Shown here: positions 43,856 through 53,561 of the stretch, one piece after another
How the letters are laid out: each line of letters begins with the position of its first letter
How positions within the stretch are numbered: the first letter of the stretch is position 1
DNA from: JADJGC01 sp964617645
GTDB taxonomy: Bacteria > Zixibacteria > MSB-5A5 > CAIYYT01
NCBI GenBank assembly: GCA_964617645.1
Contig: CAZTYE010000005.1
Span: 62,001 to 126,000 of the forward strand
Length of the DNA stretch: 64,000 nucleotides
Reading direction: 5' to 3'
Notes under the pieces: model-generated
Told to the model about the DNA's origin: nothing
Databases searched by the model: none
What the model saw: only the letters and a program-made list of their open reading frames with translations
Position numbers and translations under genes: made by a program

Positions 43856-45214
43856 ATGACCGAGAACTTCATCAACATCACCGAAGGCTCAATCCCACGT
43901 CAAGTTATCCGGCTGGCCTGGCCGGCCGTAAGCGCCATGTTCTTGCGCACGGCGCTCACCATCACTGATGCCATTTGGGTTGGTCGTCTCGGCGCCGAGC
44001 CGATGGCCTCGGTCATCAGTTCGATGTTCGTCATTTGGATTCTCTTTAGCCTGTTTGATATCGTCTGGACCGGCTCGGTCGCCGTCATCGCACGCTTTTA
44101 CGGCGCCCGTCAATTCGACACCTGTTCTCACGCCGCAAGGCAGGCGGTGTTGATTGGCGTTGTTGGCGGATTCCTGATCGCGATCGTCGGATTCCTCACG
44201 GCGCGATGGACTTTCGAAATCATGCAGACTGCGGCTGTCGTCACCGACTACGGCACGACCTATCTCCGCATCTTCTTCATCGGAGCGGTTCCGCTGGTAC
44301 TGGAGGAACTTTTTGCTGCCATGTTTCGTGCCTCCGGCGATACCCGCACACCGCTGATGATTTCCGGGGCCATCACGGCGCTGAACATCGTCCTCGATCC
44401 GCTGCTGATCTTCGGCATCGGGCCGTTCCCGCGTCTTGAAGTTGCCGGCGCTGCCATTGCCACCGCGCTTGCCTATTTCGTCGGATTCCTGCTCTACCTC
44501 TGGGTGATCAAGCGCGGCCGACTCACGGTGAAATTCCGCTGGACGCGTGATGTGCGCTTTGACATGAGCATGATCTGGCAAATGATCAGAATCGGTTCGC
44601 CGCTGGCCGCAGCCGGGGTGATTTTCTCGGTCGTCTATCTCTTCATGAACCGCATCACGGCCACCTTCGGCACCGAGGCTGTCGCGGCGCTGGGAATCGG
44701 CAATCGCTGCGAGTCGCTCTCTTATCTCGGATGCTTTGGTTTCTCCATCGCCGTAGCCACCCTGGTCGGCCAGAATTTGGGCGCCGGCAAACCCGACCGC
44801 GCCGCCAAATCTGTTTGGTATGCGTTGCTTTTTACGGGCATATTCACCGCGATCATCTCGGCGGGATTCCTTACGATTCCGCGTCTGATCTCGTCTGCCT
44901 TCATTGATGATCCGAAGGTGATTCAGATCGCCGCCGATTATCTGATCATTCTCGCGCTCTCGCAGGTGTTTATGGCGGTGGAGATCGTCCTGGAGGGCGC
45001 ATTTTCCGGCGCCGGCGATACGTTGCCGGCCATGACCGTCTCCGTGCTCGGATCGTTTGCGCGCGTACCGCTCGCCGACTATATTTGCCACGATCTCGGC
45101 GTCGGCGTCAACGGCGTCTGGTGGTCGATCACGTTGACGACGATTGTGAAAGGCACGATTCTCATTATCTGGTTCAGTCGTGGCAAATGGAAACACAAGC
45201 AGCTCCATTCATGA
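43856..45214 (+). CDS. MATE-family efflux transporter
   Basis: ATG 43856 gives 452 residues; an earlier in-frame start would overlap the EPSPS-like gene by 130 bases and is rejected. Twelve helices; N-terminal repeat ITEGSIPRQVIRLAWPAVSAMF, DAIWVGRLGAEPMAS, then GNRCESLSYLGCFGFSIA in the second half. Exports drugs or metabolites with Na+ or H+ coupling; substrate unknown. Confidence 0.88.
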   Translation: MTENFINITEGSIPRQVIRLAWPAVSAMFLRTALTITDAIWVGRLGAEPMASVISSMFVIWILFSLFDIVWTGSVAVIARFYGARQFDTCSHAARQAVLIGVVGGFLIAIVGFLTARWTFEIMQTAAVVTDYGTTYLRIFFIGAVPLVLEELFAAMFRASGDTRTPLMISGAITALNIVLDPLLIFGIGPFPRLEVAGAAIATALAYFVGFLLYLWVIKRGRLTVKFRWTRDVRFDMSMIWQMIRIGSPLAAAGVIFSVVYLFMNRITATFGTEAVAALGIGNRCESLSYLGCFGFSIAVATLVGQNLGAGKPDRAAKSVWYALLFTGIFTAIISAGFLTIPRLISSAFIDDPKVIQIAADYLIILALSQVFMAVEIVLEGAFSGAGDTLPAMTVSVLGSFARVPLADYICHDLGVGVNGVWWSITLTTIVKGTILIIWFSRGKWKHKQLHS

Positions 45215-45271
45215 CACCGTCCGTTTGCGACATAATACTAACCGCTCCGCAAATTGCGTATCCAACCGCGG

Positions 45272-45307
45272 GCGCGAATTTATTCGCGCAACGCGCCAAA
45301 GGCGCGT
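45272..45307. terminator. Two consecutive hairpins
   Basis: GCGCGAAT-TT-ATTCGCGC (45272-45289) followed at once by ACGCGCC-AAA-GGCGCGT (45291-45307). Placed between the MATE stop and the deacetylase ribosome site. No T runs; could be terminators or a repeat pair. Confidence 0.5.
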
Positions 45308-45328
45308 CCCTTAGTGAGGGGTAAACCG

Positions 45329-46267
45329 ATGCCTCGCGTCGCCTACATCACTCATCCCGACTGCCTGCTCCACACCTGTGACGGCCACCCCGAACATGCC
45401 GGCCGCCTCAGCGCAATCGACCAAGCGATTCGCGAATCGGGGCTGATTTTCCAGATGATCGAACTCCAGTCGCGCCCGGCCAGCCTCGATCAACTGTGCC
45501 TGAACCACTCGCTGGATTACGTCGAGTCGATTTTGCATCTCAAGATCGATGGGCTACGATTACTCGATGCCGACACTTACGTCAATCAACACTCGACCCG
45601 CGCCGCGTTGCTCGCTTACGGTGCGGGAATTCTGGCCGTCGAGAAAATCATGCACGGCGATATCGACCGCGCTTTCTGCGCCGTGCGGCCGCCGGGGCAT
45701 CATGCCGTCCCCGACCGCGCTATGGGCTTCTGCTTGTTTAACAACATCGCCGGGGCGGCCCGCTTAGCTCTTGAGTACGAGCTCGTCGAGCGCGTCGCGA
45801 TACTCGACTTCGACGTTCACCACGGCAACGGCACGCAGGCCGCATTCTACAACGACGGTCGCGTGCACTTTACCAGCCTGCACCAATTTCCGTATTATCC
45901 CGGCTCGGGCGGTGCCAACGAGCGTGGCGCCGGCGCCGGCAACAATCGTACTCTTAACATCCCTCTCGAAGCCGGCACCGAAGGTCACAAAGCGCTCAAG
46001 CTCGCCGAAGAGATGTTCACCGCCGCAATGAACGACTTCAGGCCGAACCTGATTCTCATTTCCGCCGGCTTCGATGCCCACAAGGACGACCCGTTGGCGG
46101 CGCTTCGCTTTGACGATTCTGACTATTTCAAAATCACTCGCCTCATCGTCGACAATGCCAGGCGTCACTGTCAAGGGCGCGTGATCTCGTTTCTGGAGGG
46201 CGGCTACAATCTTGAAGCTCTGGCGCGATCCGCTTGCCAGCATGTGAAAGGACTGCTCGATGATTAG
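45329..46267 (+). CDS. Histone-deacetylase-family (AcuC/HDAC class II-like) hydrolase
   Basis: ATG 45329 is supported by GAGGGG 7 bases upstream. 312 residues: CAVRPPGHHA (catalytic His pair), ILDFDVHHGNGT (zinc Asp and His), SAGFDAHKDDP (second zinc Asp) and EGGYN (transition-state Tyr). Bacterial members deacetylate acetyl-lysine proteins, polyamines or small amides. It overlaps the FAH gene by 8 bases, implying coupling. Confidence 0.92.
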   Translation: MPRVAYITHPDCLLHTCDGHPEHAGRLSAIDQAIRESGLIFQMIELQSRPASLDQLCLNHSLDYVESILHLKIDGLRLLDADTYVNQHSTRAALLAYGAGILAVEKIMHGDIDRAFCAVRPPGHHAVPDRAMGFCLFNNIAGAARLALEYELVERVAILDFDVHHGNGTQAAFYNDGRVHFTSLHQFPYYPGSGGANERGAGAGNNRTLNIPLEAGTEGHKALKLAEEMFTAAMNDFRPNLILISAGFDAHKDDPLAALRFDDSDYFKITRLIVDNARRHCQGRVISFLEGGYNLEALARSACQHVKGLLDD

Positions 46268-47033
46268 AAAATACTGCCGCGTCGAATTTCGCTCGCGCGC
46301 CTGCTGGGGTCTGGTCGACGGCGACATGATTCGTATGATTGAAGGCGAACCCTACGGTACCCACGGTATTACTGCCGACCGCATGCCCCTCGCCGGGGCG
46401 CGACTACTTCCGCCGGTAACGCCGACCAAAATCGTTTGCGTCGGCCTGAACTACGCCGATCACGTCAAAGAGAGCCAATCGGCCAAAGAAGTCCCCGCCG
46501 AGCCGGTCACCTTCATGAAGCCGCTCACCGCCCTGATCGGCCCTGAAGACACAATCATCCTGCCGCGAGCGTCGCAGCGTGTCGACTACGAAGCTGAAAT
46601 CGGCATCGTCATCGGCAAGGCTTGCAGAAAGGTCGCGCCTGAACGCGTACCGGAACACATCTTCGGCGTCACCTGTGTCAACGATGTCACCGCCCGCGAT
46701 CTACAGAAGAAGGATGTCCAATGGACGCGCGGGAAAGGCTTCGACACTTTCTGCCCGTGTGGGCCGTTCCTGATTTCAGGGCTGGATTACCTTGCGCTCA
46801 ACGTGCAGTCGCGCTTGAACGGGGAAGTCCGGCAATCCGGCAATAGCCGTCAGATGATCTTCCCGATCCCAACCTTGATTAGCTTCATGAGTCATGTCAT
46901 GACGCTCAACGTTGGCGATTTGATCGTAACCGGCACGCCTGAAGGCGTCGGTCCGATGGCCGATGGCGATGTTGTGGAAATCGAGGTCGAAGGCGTCGGC
47001 ATCTTGCGAAACACCGCGCGACGCGAATCCTAA
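46260..47033 (+). CDS. Fumarylacetoacetate hydrolase-family protein
   Basis: 257 residues; an N-terminal small domain (RACWGLVDGDMIRMIEGEPY) and the FAH core with VGLNYADHV, DYEAEIGIVIGK (metal-binding glutamates) and VNDVTARDLQKK, ending TGTPEGVGPM. Members are acylpyruvases, HpcE-type isomerases or oxaloacetate decarboxylases; no catabolic partner is nearby. Start ATG 46260, inside the end of the deacetylase gene. Confidence 0.9.
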   Translation: MIRKYCRVEFRSRACWGLVDGDMIRMIEGEPYGTHGITADRMPLAGARLLPPVTPTKIVCVGLNYADHVKESQSAKEVPAEPVTFMKPLTALIGPEDTIILPRASQRVDYEAEIGIVIGKACRKVAPERVPEHIFGVTCVNDVTARDLQKKDVQWTRGKGFDTFCPCGPFLISGLDYLALNVQSRLNGEVRQSGNSRQMIFPIPTLISFMSHVMTLNVGDLIVTGTPEGVGPMADGDVVEIEVEGVGILRNTARRES

Positions 47034-47164
47034 TCGATCACCACCGAACCACATCACAACCCCGCGACATTCACGCTGCAGGCTAACGGCGCCAATTCAC
47101 TCGCATCGCGTAGCTCAATCATTTTCTCAATTGTCCAATCTCCTGCAACATATAATCTATTGCC

Positions 47165-50100
47165 ATGATGCGGCTTTGCCTCTGCGCCATCACAATGTCG
47201 ATCTTGATGATCGACTCGCTCACTGCCGGCAAAATCCGCTTTGAGGGCGCCGATCAACTTCGTTCGCAGCAGACTGAGCAAGGCACGATCATCGAGTTCA
47301 TCGGTAATGTGCGGATCGCGCGCGATTCCAGCGATCTCTATGCCGACTATGCCGTTTGGTACGAAAGCCGCGAGTTCGTGCGCCTGATCGGCAACGTCTA
47401 TCTGCGCCAGCCGGGACGCGAACTCAAAGCCGACAGTCTGCATTACGACCAACGCAGCGAGATTGCCCGCGCCTGGAGCAACGTCATTGTGGAAGACCGT
47501 TTGCGCCACGTCCGCGTCACCGGTCGGCGCGCGATTCTCTTTGAGCGAGAGGAAATCGTCGTCGTTTCCGGCGAGCCGCGGCTGCTGATCGACTTCGACC
47601 AGCCAACGGTGCCGACCTCGATCGTAGCCGACACGATTCGTTTCTATTCCCAGTCCGAATCCGTCGAGGCCGTCGGAGCAGTCGATATTCGACAAGGCTC
47701 GTTGGAGGCGAAAGCTGATTCCGCCTTGATGGGGGTGAACGGCGCCGAAATTGAACTCTTCGGCAACGTCCGCGCTGCGCAGCGCTCCAATGAGTTGCTG
47801 GGCAAACGCATGACTGTCCGTTCCGAGAACAAGGTCATTGAGCGCATCAAAGTCGGCGGCAGCGGGGAAGCGATCTACCGCCAGCCGGTTTTCATCGAAA
47901 CCGACACCACCGTCTACAATCAAAGCCGACTGACCGCCGACAGCATTGACTTCTTTTTCGTCAATGATCTCCTGCACTTGATCAAAGCCAAAGGCAACAG
48001 CTACGTATACTACACGCCGGCGCTTGAAGACACGACCGCTCGCGGCTCGAACACCGCCTCCGGCGACTCGACAATACTGCTGTTTGATGGCCAGGAATTG
48101 CGTGAAGTTACGGTCGTGACCTCGGCTGAAGGGAAATACCAAACCGTCGCCAAGCGCGACTCGCTCGGGCAGGTCGCCGCCTACGACACCATCGCTTACA
48201 AAGCGGACCGAATTCAGTTTCAGATCGCGGCTAACATGATTCGCTTGCGTACCGGTGCGCAGGTGAAGCAAGGAACGATCGTGCTTGACGCCGATCGCAT
48301 CGATTACGATCTCAATCGCAAGGTCGTGTATGCTCACGCCCGCGACGACACTGCCCGCGGCCCGTACCAGCCGCTGACGCTCCGCGATGGCGCCGAAGCG
48401 CTTGATGGTGATGAACTGGTGTTCAACACCGCCGACCGGCGCGGCAAGATCAAAAACAGCAAGACCAAACTCGAGCAGGCGTACTACTCGTCACAGGTGT
48501 TGCGCAAGGAGGAGGAAGGCGAATTCCTCGTTCGCGATGGCGTGTACACCACGTGCGAATCACCGGAGCCACACTTCCATTTTCAGGCTCGAGACATGAA
48601 GCTGAAAACCGACGACCGCGTGATAGCCCGGCCGGTCGTGCTCTACATCGAAACCCTGCCCGTACTGGCGCTGCCGTACTTTGTATTCTCGATCAAGAAG
48701 GACCGCCACTCCGGCTTTCTTCCCTTGCAATTCGGCAACTTCGAACGCGGCAGCCGCTTCGTCAACAACATTGGCTATTATTGGGCAGTGAACGACTACT
48801 GGGACTTGAAAACTTCTATCGATGTCTCGGACTTCGGCCTCAAATTCAACACCGGTGTCCGCTACGCCCTGCGCTATAAGCTGAGCGGCTCGCTCAGCGG
48901 CTCATACACTCGGGAAACCGAATTCGCCGATCGTCGCCGCGGCAGCAGTCGTCGTGGACAATTTTCGTTTTCGCACAGTCAAACGATTGATCCGACACTC
49001 TCGATTCAGGGAAGTGGCGCCTTCGTCTCCGACAGCCGCTACTTCAGCGATTTTTCAACCGACTTGCAGAATCGCCTGCGGCGGCAGATCACGTCGAACA
49101 TCGGCATTACCAAGCGCTGGGAGGGGCCGTCCTTGACCGCATCGGTCGAGCAGACCCGCGACCTTGATCTGCAGTCGCATTCTGAGCGATTGCCGTCTTT
49201 GCGCTTCTCGCTGCCGCAGCGGCCCGTGATCGGCAAACCAAAAGTGGACACCAATCGCCGTTGGTATCACGACCTGTATTATTCGTACTCTAATCAACTC
49301 CTCAACTCGCAGAGCAAGTCGATGCGAGATCTCCCGGATACCACGATTGACGGCCGCGACACCGTGCGCAGCACGGCTACACGCAAGAAGTACGCGGTTT
49401 TTGAGCAAGCGGTCGGACTGAACGCGCCGGTGAAACTGGGCGGCGTCATCACAACGGCTCCGTCGCTTTCAATCCGAGACTACTGGTATTACCTTCCCGA
49501 ATCGGATCAAGCCGAAAGTTTTGGCGTCCAGACTAACTCGCTGCACTCGCGTCAAGTCTGGTCGGGTTCGGTTTCGCTGTCGACAAACCTCTACGGCGTC
49601 GTTGCGCCCAATATATTTTCGGTCACCGGCTTGCGCCACGTGTTCTCACCTTCGGTCTCTTTCAACTACCAGCCGAAGATCGAACGCAACGCCGAGTTCG
49701 CGCGTTTCACGGGCTTTGGCGGTGCGGCTGCGGAGTCCAAATCCTTGGGCCTGCGCATCAACAACTCGCTGGCCATGAAGTATCTCAAAGACGGTAAAGA
49801 ATCCAAGCTCGACCTCCTCAATTTCGACTTTTCGACGTCGTACAACTTCAAAGCAACGAGCCGCAAATGGGCCAATGTCGCCTCATCCATTCGCGCGCCG
49901 CAGATCAAGAAGTTGACGCTGCAGGCGTCCTTTACCCACGATCTCTATGAGCCTGTCTCCGGCAAGCTCCGCTGGTGGAGTCCCTATCTTCGCAACGTGT
50001 CAGTCTCAGCCGGATACTCCGGCGCGATCAAGCTGCCGATCGGAAATCCGAACTCGCTGCAAGTAGAGCTATCGCAACACCCGAGCACGATTCAGTACTC

Positions 50101-50437
50101 AATCGCCGAGCGCTTCAGTGAAAGTCGCGATATCAGCAGCCGGAAGTCGCTGTCGCATTGGATCGACTTTTCGCTCTCGTTTTCTCCGAGCAAGAACTGG
50201 CGCCTTCAGTATCGTCAGAACTACAATGTGCGCGGTAAGGAAGCAACCGACATGCGGGTTGAATTGTATCGGGACTTGCATTGCTGGGAGGGCGTCTTCA
50301 CCTGGATTCCCGACGGTTCGCTACAGGGATACTACTTCCGCATCAACGTCAAGCAACTTCCGGACATCAAGTTCGAGAAATCCGAATCCGGCATTCGCGA
50401 CGCGCTCTTCGGCGGTTTCCAGGCGTTTCAACAGTGA
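47165..50437 (+). CDS. lptD: LptD/OstA-like outer-membrane LPS assembly protein
   Basis: 1090 residues, large for the family. ATG 47165 opens a short signal peptide (MMRLCLCAITMSILMIDSLTAG). About 25-430 contains repeated OstA/LptA jellyroll units (GTIIEFIGNVRIARDSSDLY, VRLIGNVYLRQPGRELKADS, IVLDADRIDYDLNRKVVYAH). From about 480 the LptD beta-barrel begins (PVVLYIETLPVLALPYFVFS, HSGFLPLQFG, YYWAVNDYWDLKTSIDV), with alternating aromatic strands to the end. It inserts LPS into the outer membrane. The duplicated OstA region is longer than in Proteobacteria. Confidence 0.9.
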   Translation: MMRLCLCAITMSILMIDSLTAGKIRFEGADQLRSQQTEQGTIIEFIGNVRIARDSSDLYADYAVWYESREFVRLIGNVYLRQPGRELKADSLHYDQRSEIARAWSNVIVEDRLRHVRVTGRRAILFEREEIVVVSGEPRLLIDFDQPTVPTSIVADTIRFYSQSESVEAVGAVDIRQGSLEAKADSALMGVNGAEIELFGNVRAAQRSNELLGKRMTVRSENKVIERIKVGGSGEAIYRQPVFIETDTTVYNQSRLTADSIDFFFVNDLLHLIKAKGNSYVYYTPALEDTTARGSNTASGDSTILLFDGQELREVTVVTSAEGKYQTVAKRDSLGQVAAYDTIAYKADRIQFQIAANMIRLRTGAQVKQGTIVLDADRIDYDLNRKVVYAHARDDTARGPYQPLTLRDGAEALDGDELVFNTADRRGKIKNSKTKLEQAYYSSQVLRKEEEGEFLVRDGVYTTCESPEPHFHFQARDMKLKTDDRVIARPVVLYIETLPVLALPYFVFSIKKDRHSGFLPLQFGNFERGSRFVNNIGYYWAVNDYWDLKTSIDVSDFGLKFNTGVRYALRYKLSGSLSGSYTRETEFADRRRGSSRRGQFSFSHSQTIDPTLSIQGSGAFVSDSRYFSDFSTDLQNRLRRQITSNIGITKRWEGPSLTASVEQTRDLDLQSHSERLPSLRFSLPQRPVIGKPKVDTNRRWYHDLYYSYSNQLLNSQSKSMRDLPDTTIDGRDTVRSTATRKKYAVFEQAVGLNAPVKLGGVITTAPSLSIRDYWYYLPESDQAESFGVQTNSLHSRQVWSGSVSLSTNLYGVVAPNIFSVTGLRHVFSPSVSFNYQPKIERNAEFARFTGFGGAAAESKSLGLRINNSLAMKYLKDGKESKLDLLNFDFSTSYNFKATSRKWANVASSIRAPQIKKLTLQASFTHDLYEPVSGKLRWWSPYLRNVSVSAGYSGAIKLPIGNPNSLQVELSQHPSTIQYSIAERFSESRDISSRKSLSHWIDFSLSFSPSKNWRLQYRQNYNVRGKEATDMRVELYRDLHCWEGVFTWIPDGSLQGYYFRINVKQLPDIKFEKSESGIRDALFGGFQAFQQ

Positions 50438-50527
50438 TTTGAGGCGTCAAGACACAGTCGAGTGTTCGGAACAATTCACCGGAATGTTATTGTTGACGCC
50501 CTCTTGTTTGCAGGGTAAATTTTTCCT

Positions 50528-52915
50528 ATGGGTGTGAAGTCTTTCTTCGAAGCCGGTCGTCGTCAGGAGATAACCGGATTCCTTCTAATCGTCTTTGCGA
50601 TCTTTGTGCTGATTTCTCTGGCAACCTACGACCGTGACGACATCGGCCGCTTCACGCCCCAGCCGCTGCCCGGCGATTCCGCCGGCGAAGACCCAGACAT
50701 CATGATCTCGGAAGGCGACTATTTCGAGACCGCCGTCACGCCCGACACCTTGCCGGCAAATGAGGCTTCGCTCACGTTCTCCGAACTTCTCGATGTCCAC
50801 GTCGAGAACCAAGCGGGAATTGTCGGCGCCTGGGTCAGCGAATACACTCTGCAAGGCATCGGACGCTCTTCGTTTCTGATCACGCTCGTCTTGATGGTCA
50901 TCGGCTGGCGCCTGCTCTTCAAGTACGAAAACAACTGGCTGCGCAACAAGCTGCTGATGGTATTCCTCTTCATCTTTGTTCTCGGCACGTTGCTTCACCT
51001 CCTCGATTTGGACAATCCCGGCATTGAAGACACCATCACTTTCAGCCTCTCCGGTCATCTGGGATTGAGCATCGCTCGTTTGGTTAAGTCTCTTTTCGCT
51101 GTTGCCGGCGGCTTTGCGCTCTTGGGAGCGTCGCTGCTTTTCATCTTGTTTGCAATCATCCCCTTTCGACCCGGCAGCATCCGCAAGGGCATCGATACGG
51201 GCATTGATGTTGCCGGTCGTTCGTCGCGTTCGGCGGCGTTTCACCTGAAAGAACAGTCGCGCGGATGGTTTGCCAGTCTCAAAGATCTCTTCAAGCGCCC
51301 ATCGCGCAGCGAACCCGAAACAGCCACTGAACCGGAATCTAATGCTATCGTTGATGAAAATCCTGTTGAGGCCTTGACACCGGTCTCCAAGAAGGCGCCC
51401 GAGCAAATTCCGCTCGGATTCGACGAACCGAACGAGAAACGCAAACTGAAGCTGACCCGCGCCACACGCGTCTCGAAGGACGGCCATCTCATGCCGCCGC
51501 TGGATCTGCTCCAGATGCCGCCGATGGGCGAGGTCACCGTTTCTAACTCCGACCTCGACGAAACCGGCAATGCGCTGCTGCAGACTTTGACCACGTTCGG
51601 CGTCGAAGTAATTCCGAACAGCCTCGAAAAGTACCCCGGCCCGATCATCACGCGGTTCGAATTCAAGCCGGCCCCCGGCATCAAAATCAATCAGATTGTC
51701 AACCTCGCCGACGACTTGGCGCTCGCTCTCAAAGCGTCGCGAATTCGCATTATTGCCCCGGTGCCCGGAAAGTCGGCGGTCGGCGTCGAAATCCCCAACC
51801 GCAAATCGCAAAAGGTCTTCGTCCGCGAAATCGTCAACTCGGATGCCTACCAGCGGGGGAAGTACAAGCTGCCGCTGGCGCTGGGAAAAACCACCATGGG
51901 CGCGCCCTACGTCGTTGATCTGGCCCGCATGCCGCATCTTTTGATCGCCGGCGCCACTGGCTCGGGAAAATCCGTCTGCCTGAACACCGTTATCACCAGC
52001 CTGATCTACAAGCACACACCGAAAACGCTGCGCTTCATCTTCATCGATCCGAAGATTCTTGAGCTTTCCGTTTACGCCGACATTCCTTTTCTCGCCCGCG
52101 GCGTCGTCACAAAGCCGAAGATGGCCGAGTCCGTCTTGGCGGGCGCGGTCGCCGAGATGGAAGAACGTTACAAGAAGCTCGCAATGCAGTCGGTGCGATC
52201 GCTCGACGATTACAACGCCAAGGTTCCCGAGATGGATCGCCTGCCGTATCTGCTGATCGTCGTCGACGAATTAGCCGACATGATGATGTCATCGTCGGCG
52301 GCGAAAATCGAGCTCCTGATCACACGGCTCGCGCAGATGGCGCGCGCCGTCGGCATTCACCTGATCTTGGCCACTCAGCGTCCGTCCGTCGATGTCATTA
52401 CCGGTCTGATCAAGGCCAATTTCTCGTCGCGTATCGCGTTTCAGGTTGCCTCCAAGGTCGACAGCCGCACGATCCTCGACGCCAACGGCGCTGAAAAATT
52501 GCTGGGGCAGGGCGACATGCTGCTGCTTCTCGCCGGCGAACCGGAGCCGATTCGCATTCACGGCGCCTACGTTTCGTCTGATGAAACTGAAGCGATCGTC
52601 AACTTCCTTCGCGAAAACAACTCCGATTCCAAGCCGCTTGAGGCATTCTCCGAAGAGGCCGAGAAGGCCGTCGTCGAACGCAATAACCAGGACGTGCTCC
52701 TCCCGGAGGCCGCCGAATTGGTCATCCGTCACAAACAGGGATCAGTCTCGCTTCTGCAAAGGCGACTCGGCATCGGCTACCAGCGCGCCGCGCGCATCAT
52801 GGACCAACTTGAGCAAGCCGGCGTTGTTGGTCCGTTTGACGGGGCCAAAGGCCGCGAGGTTCTCGTTGACAAATCGTATCTCGATTTGATGAAAAAAGAC
52901 AAACCATCAGTTTAG
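50528..52915 (+). CDS. ftsK: FtsK/SpoIIIE DNA translocase
   Basis: 795 residues. The N-terminus has four membrane helices (ITGFLLIVFAIFVLISL onward) and a Pro/Glu-rich linker (about 270-330). The motor has Walker A GATGSGKSV and Walker B LLIVVDELADMMM. The winged-helix gamma domain at the end (SVSLLQRRLGIGYQRAARIM) reads KOPS-like DNA. Moves chromosome DNA during division and dimer resolution. Start ATG 50528. The lolA gene follows after 19 bases, as in many bacteria. Confidence 0.95.
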   Translation: MGVKSFFEAGRRQEITGFLLIVFAIFVLISLATYDRDDIGRFTPQPLPGDSAGEDPDIMISEGDYFETAVTPDTLPANEASLTFSELLDVHVENQAGIVGAWVSEYTLQGIGRSSFLITLVLMVIGWRLLFKYENNWLRNKLLMVFLFIFVLGTLLHLLDLDNPGIEDTITFSLSGHLGLSIARLVKSLFAVAGGFALLGASLLFILFAIIPFRPGSIRKGIDTGIDVAGRSSRSAAFHLKEQSRGWFASLKDLFKRPSRSEPETATEPESNAIVDENPVEALTPVSKKAPEQIPLGFDEPNEKRKLKLTRATRVSKDGHLMPPLDLLQMPPMGEVTVSNSDLDETGNALLQTLTTFGVEVIPNSLEKYPGPIITRFEFKPAPGIKINQIVNLADDLALALKASRIRIIAPVPGKSAVGVEIPNRKSQKVFVREIVNSDAYQRGKYKLPLALGKTTMGAPYVVDLARMPHLLIAGATGSGKSVCLNTVITSLIYKHTPKTLRFIFIDPKILELSVYADIPFLARGVVTKPKMAESVLAGAVAEMEERYKKLAMQSVRSLDDYNAKVPEMDRLPYLLIVVDELADMMMSSSAAKIELLITRLAQMARAVGIHLILATQRPSVDVITGLIKANFSSRIAFQVASKVDSRTILDANGAEKLLGQGDMLLLLAGEPEPIRIHGAYVSSDETEAIVNFLRENNSDSKPLEAFSEEAEKAVVERNNQDVLLPEAAELVIRHKQGSVSLLQRRLGIGYQRAARIMDQLEQAGVVGPFDGAKGREVLVDKSYLDLMKKDKPSV

Positions 52916-52934
52916 ATAATCTGTATAAGTCAAT

Positions 52935-53561
52935 ATGATTGTGCGTATTATCGCCTTCGCTGCCATGCTCGCCGCCACCGTTCTTGCCGATTCGGCAGGT
53001 GAAATCGCGACTCGAATCGAGCAAACATACACTGCAGGAAAGACGTTCTCGGTGAATTTCTCGCAGGTCGTCCAGACCGGCAACTTCTTTGACGATGAAA
53101 AGGTGTCCGGCGTTATGCTCTTGGCGTATCCGGAAAAATTCCGGATCGAGACTTCCGCGCAGACCCTGGTTTCGGACGGCGACACGCTCTGGACTTACTC
53201 CGAAGAGAACCGTCAGGTCACGATTGAACCCATGAATCGGCTTGAAGACGTCGTTACACCTGCCGACTATTTGTTCCGGCTGCGCGAGCGGTATGATCTG
53301 ACCGCAGATTCATCGGAGGTCATCGACAAGCGTGTGCATCACCGCCTGTCTTTGCGGGCGCGTGACGATGACTACTACGTGCGTTCGATGCGCGTCTATG
53401 TTGATCCCGCGACGAACTTGATTCGCCGCGTCGTCTATCGCGACATCAACGACAACCGCATCACGCTTGACTTCTCCGATTGGAAACTCGGCGCCGCAAT
53501 CAAATCGGAACAATTCCGCTTCAAGACGCCGTCCGGTGTAGAAGAGGTTCGCGTCCCTTGA
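52935..53561 (+). CDS. lolA: LolA-like outer-membrane lipoprotein carrier
   Basis: 208 residues with signal peptide MIVRIIAFAAMLAATVLA, then the LolA half-barrel: IATRIEQTYTAGKTFSVNFS, GVMLLAYPEKFRIE, LVSDGDTLWTYSEENRQVTI. Periplasmic shuttle moving lipoproteins to the outer membrane. Position after ftsK agrees. It overlaps rimO by 4 bases (TTGA). Confidence 0.88.
   Translation: MIVRIIAFAAMLAATVLADSAGEIATRIEQTYTAGKTFSVNFSQVVQTGNFFDDEKVSGVMLLAYPEKFRIETSAQTLVSDGDTLWTYSEENRQVTIEPMNRLEDVVTPADYLFRLRERYDLTADSSEVIDKRVHHRLSLRARDDDYYVRSMRVYVDPATNLIRRVVYRDINDNRITLDFSDWKLGAAIKSEQFRFKTPSGVEEVRVP

Noticed and set aside
47054..48337. Minus-strand frame of 427 codons opposite lptD
   Set aside because: Antisense to the OstA domain; no family resemblance.
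50585..52015. Minus-strand frame of 476 codons opposite ftsK
   Set aside because: Antisense to the well-supported FtsK protein; composition is shadow-like.
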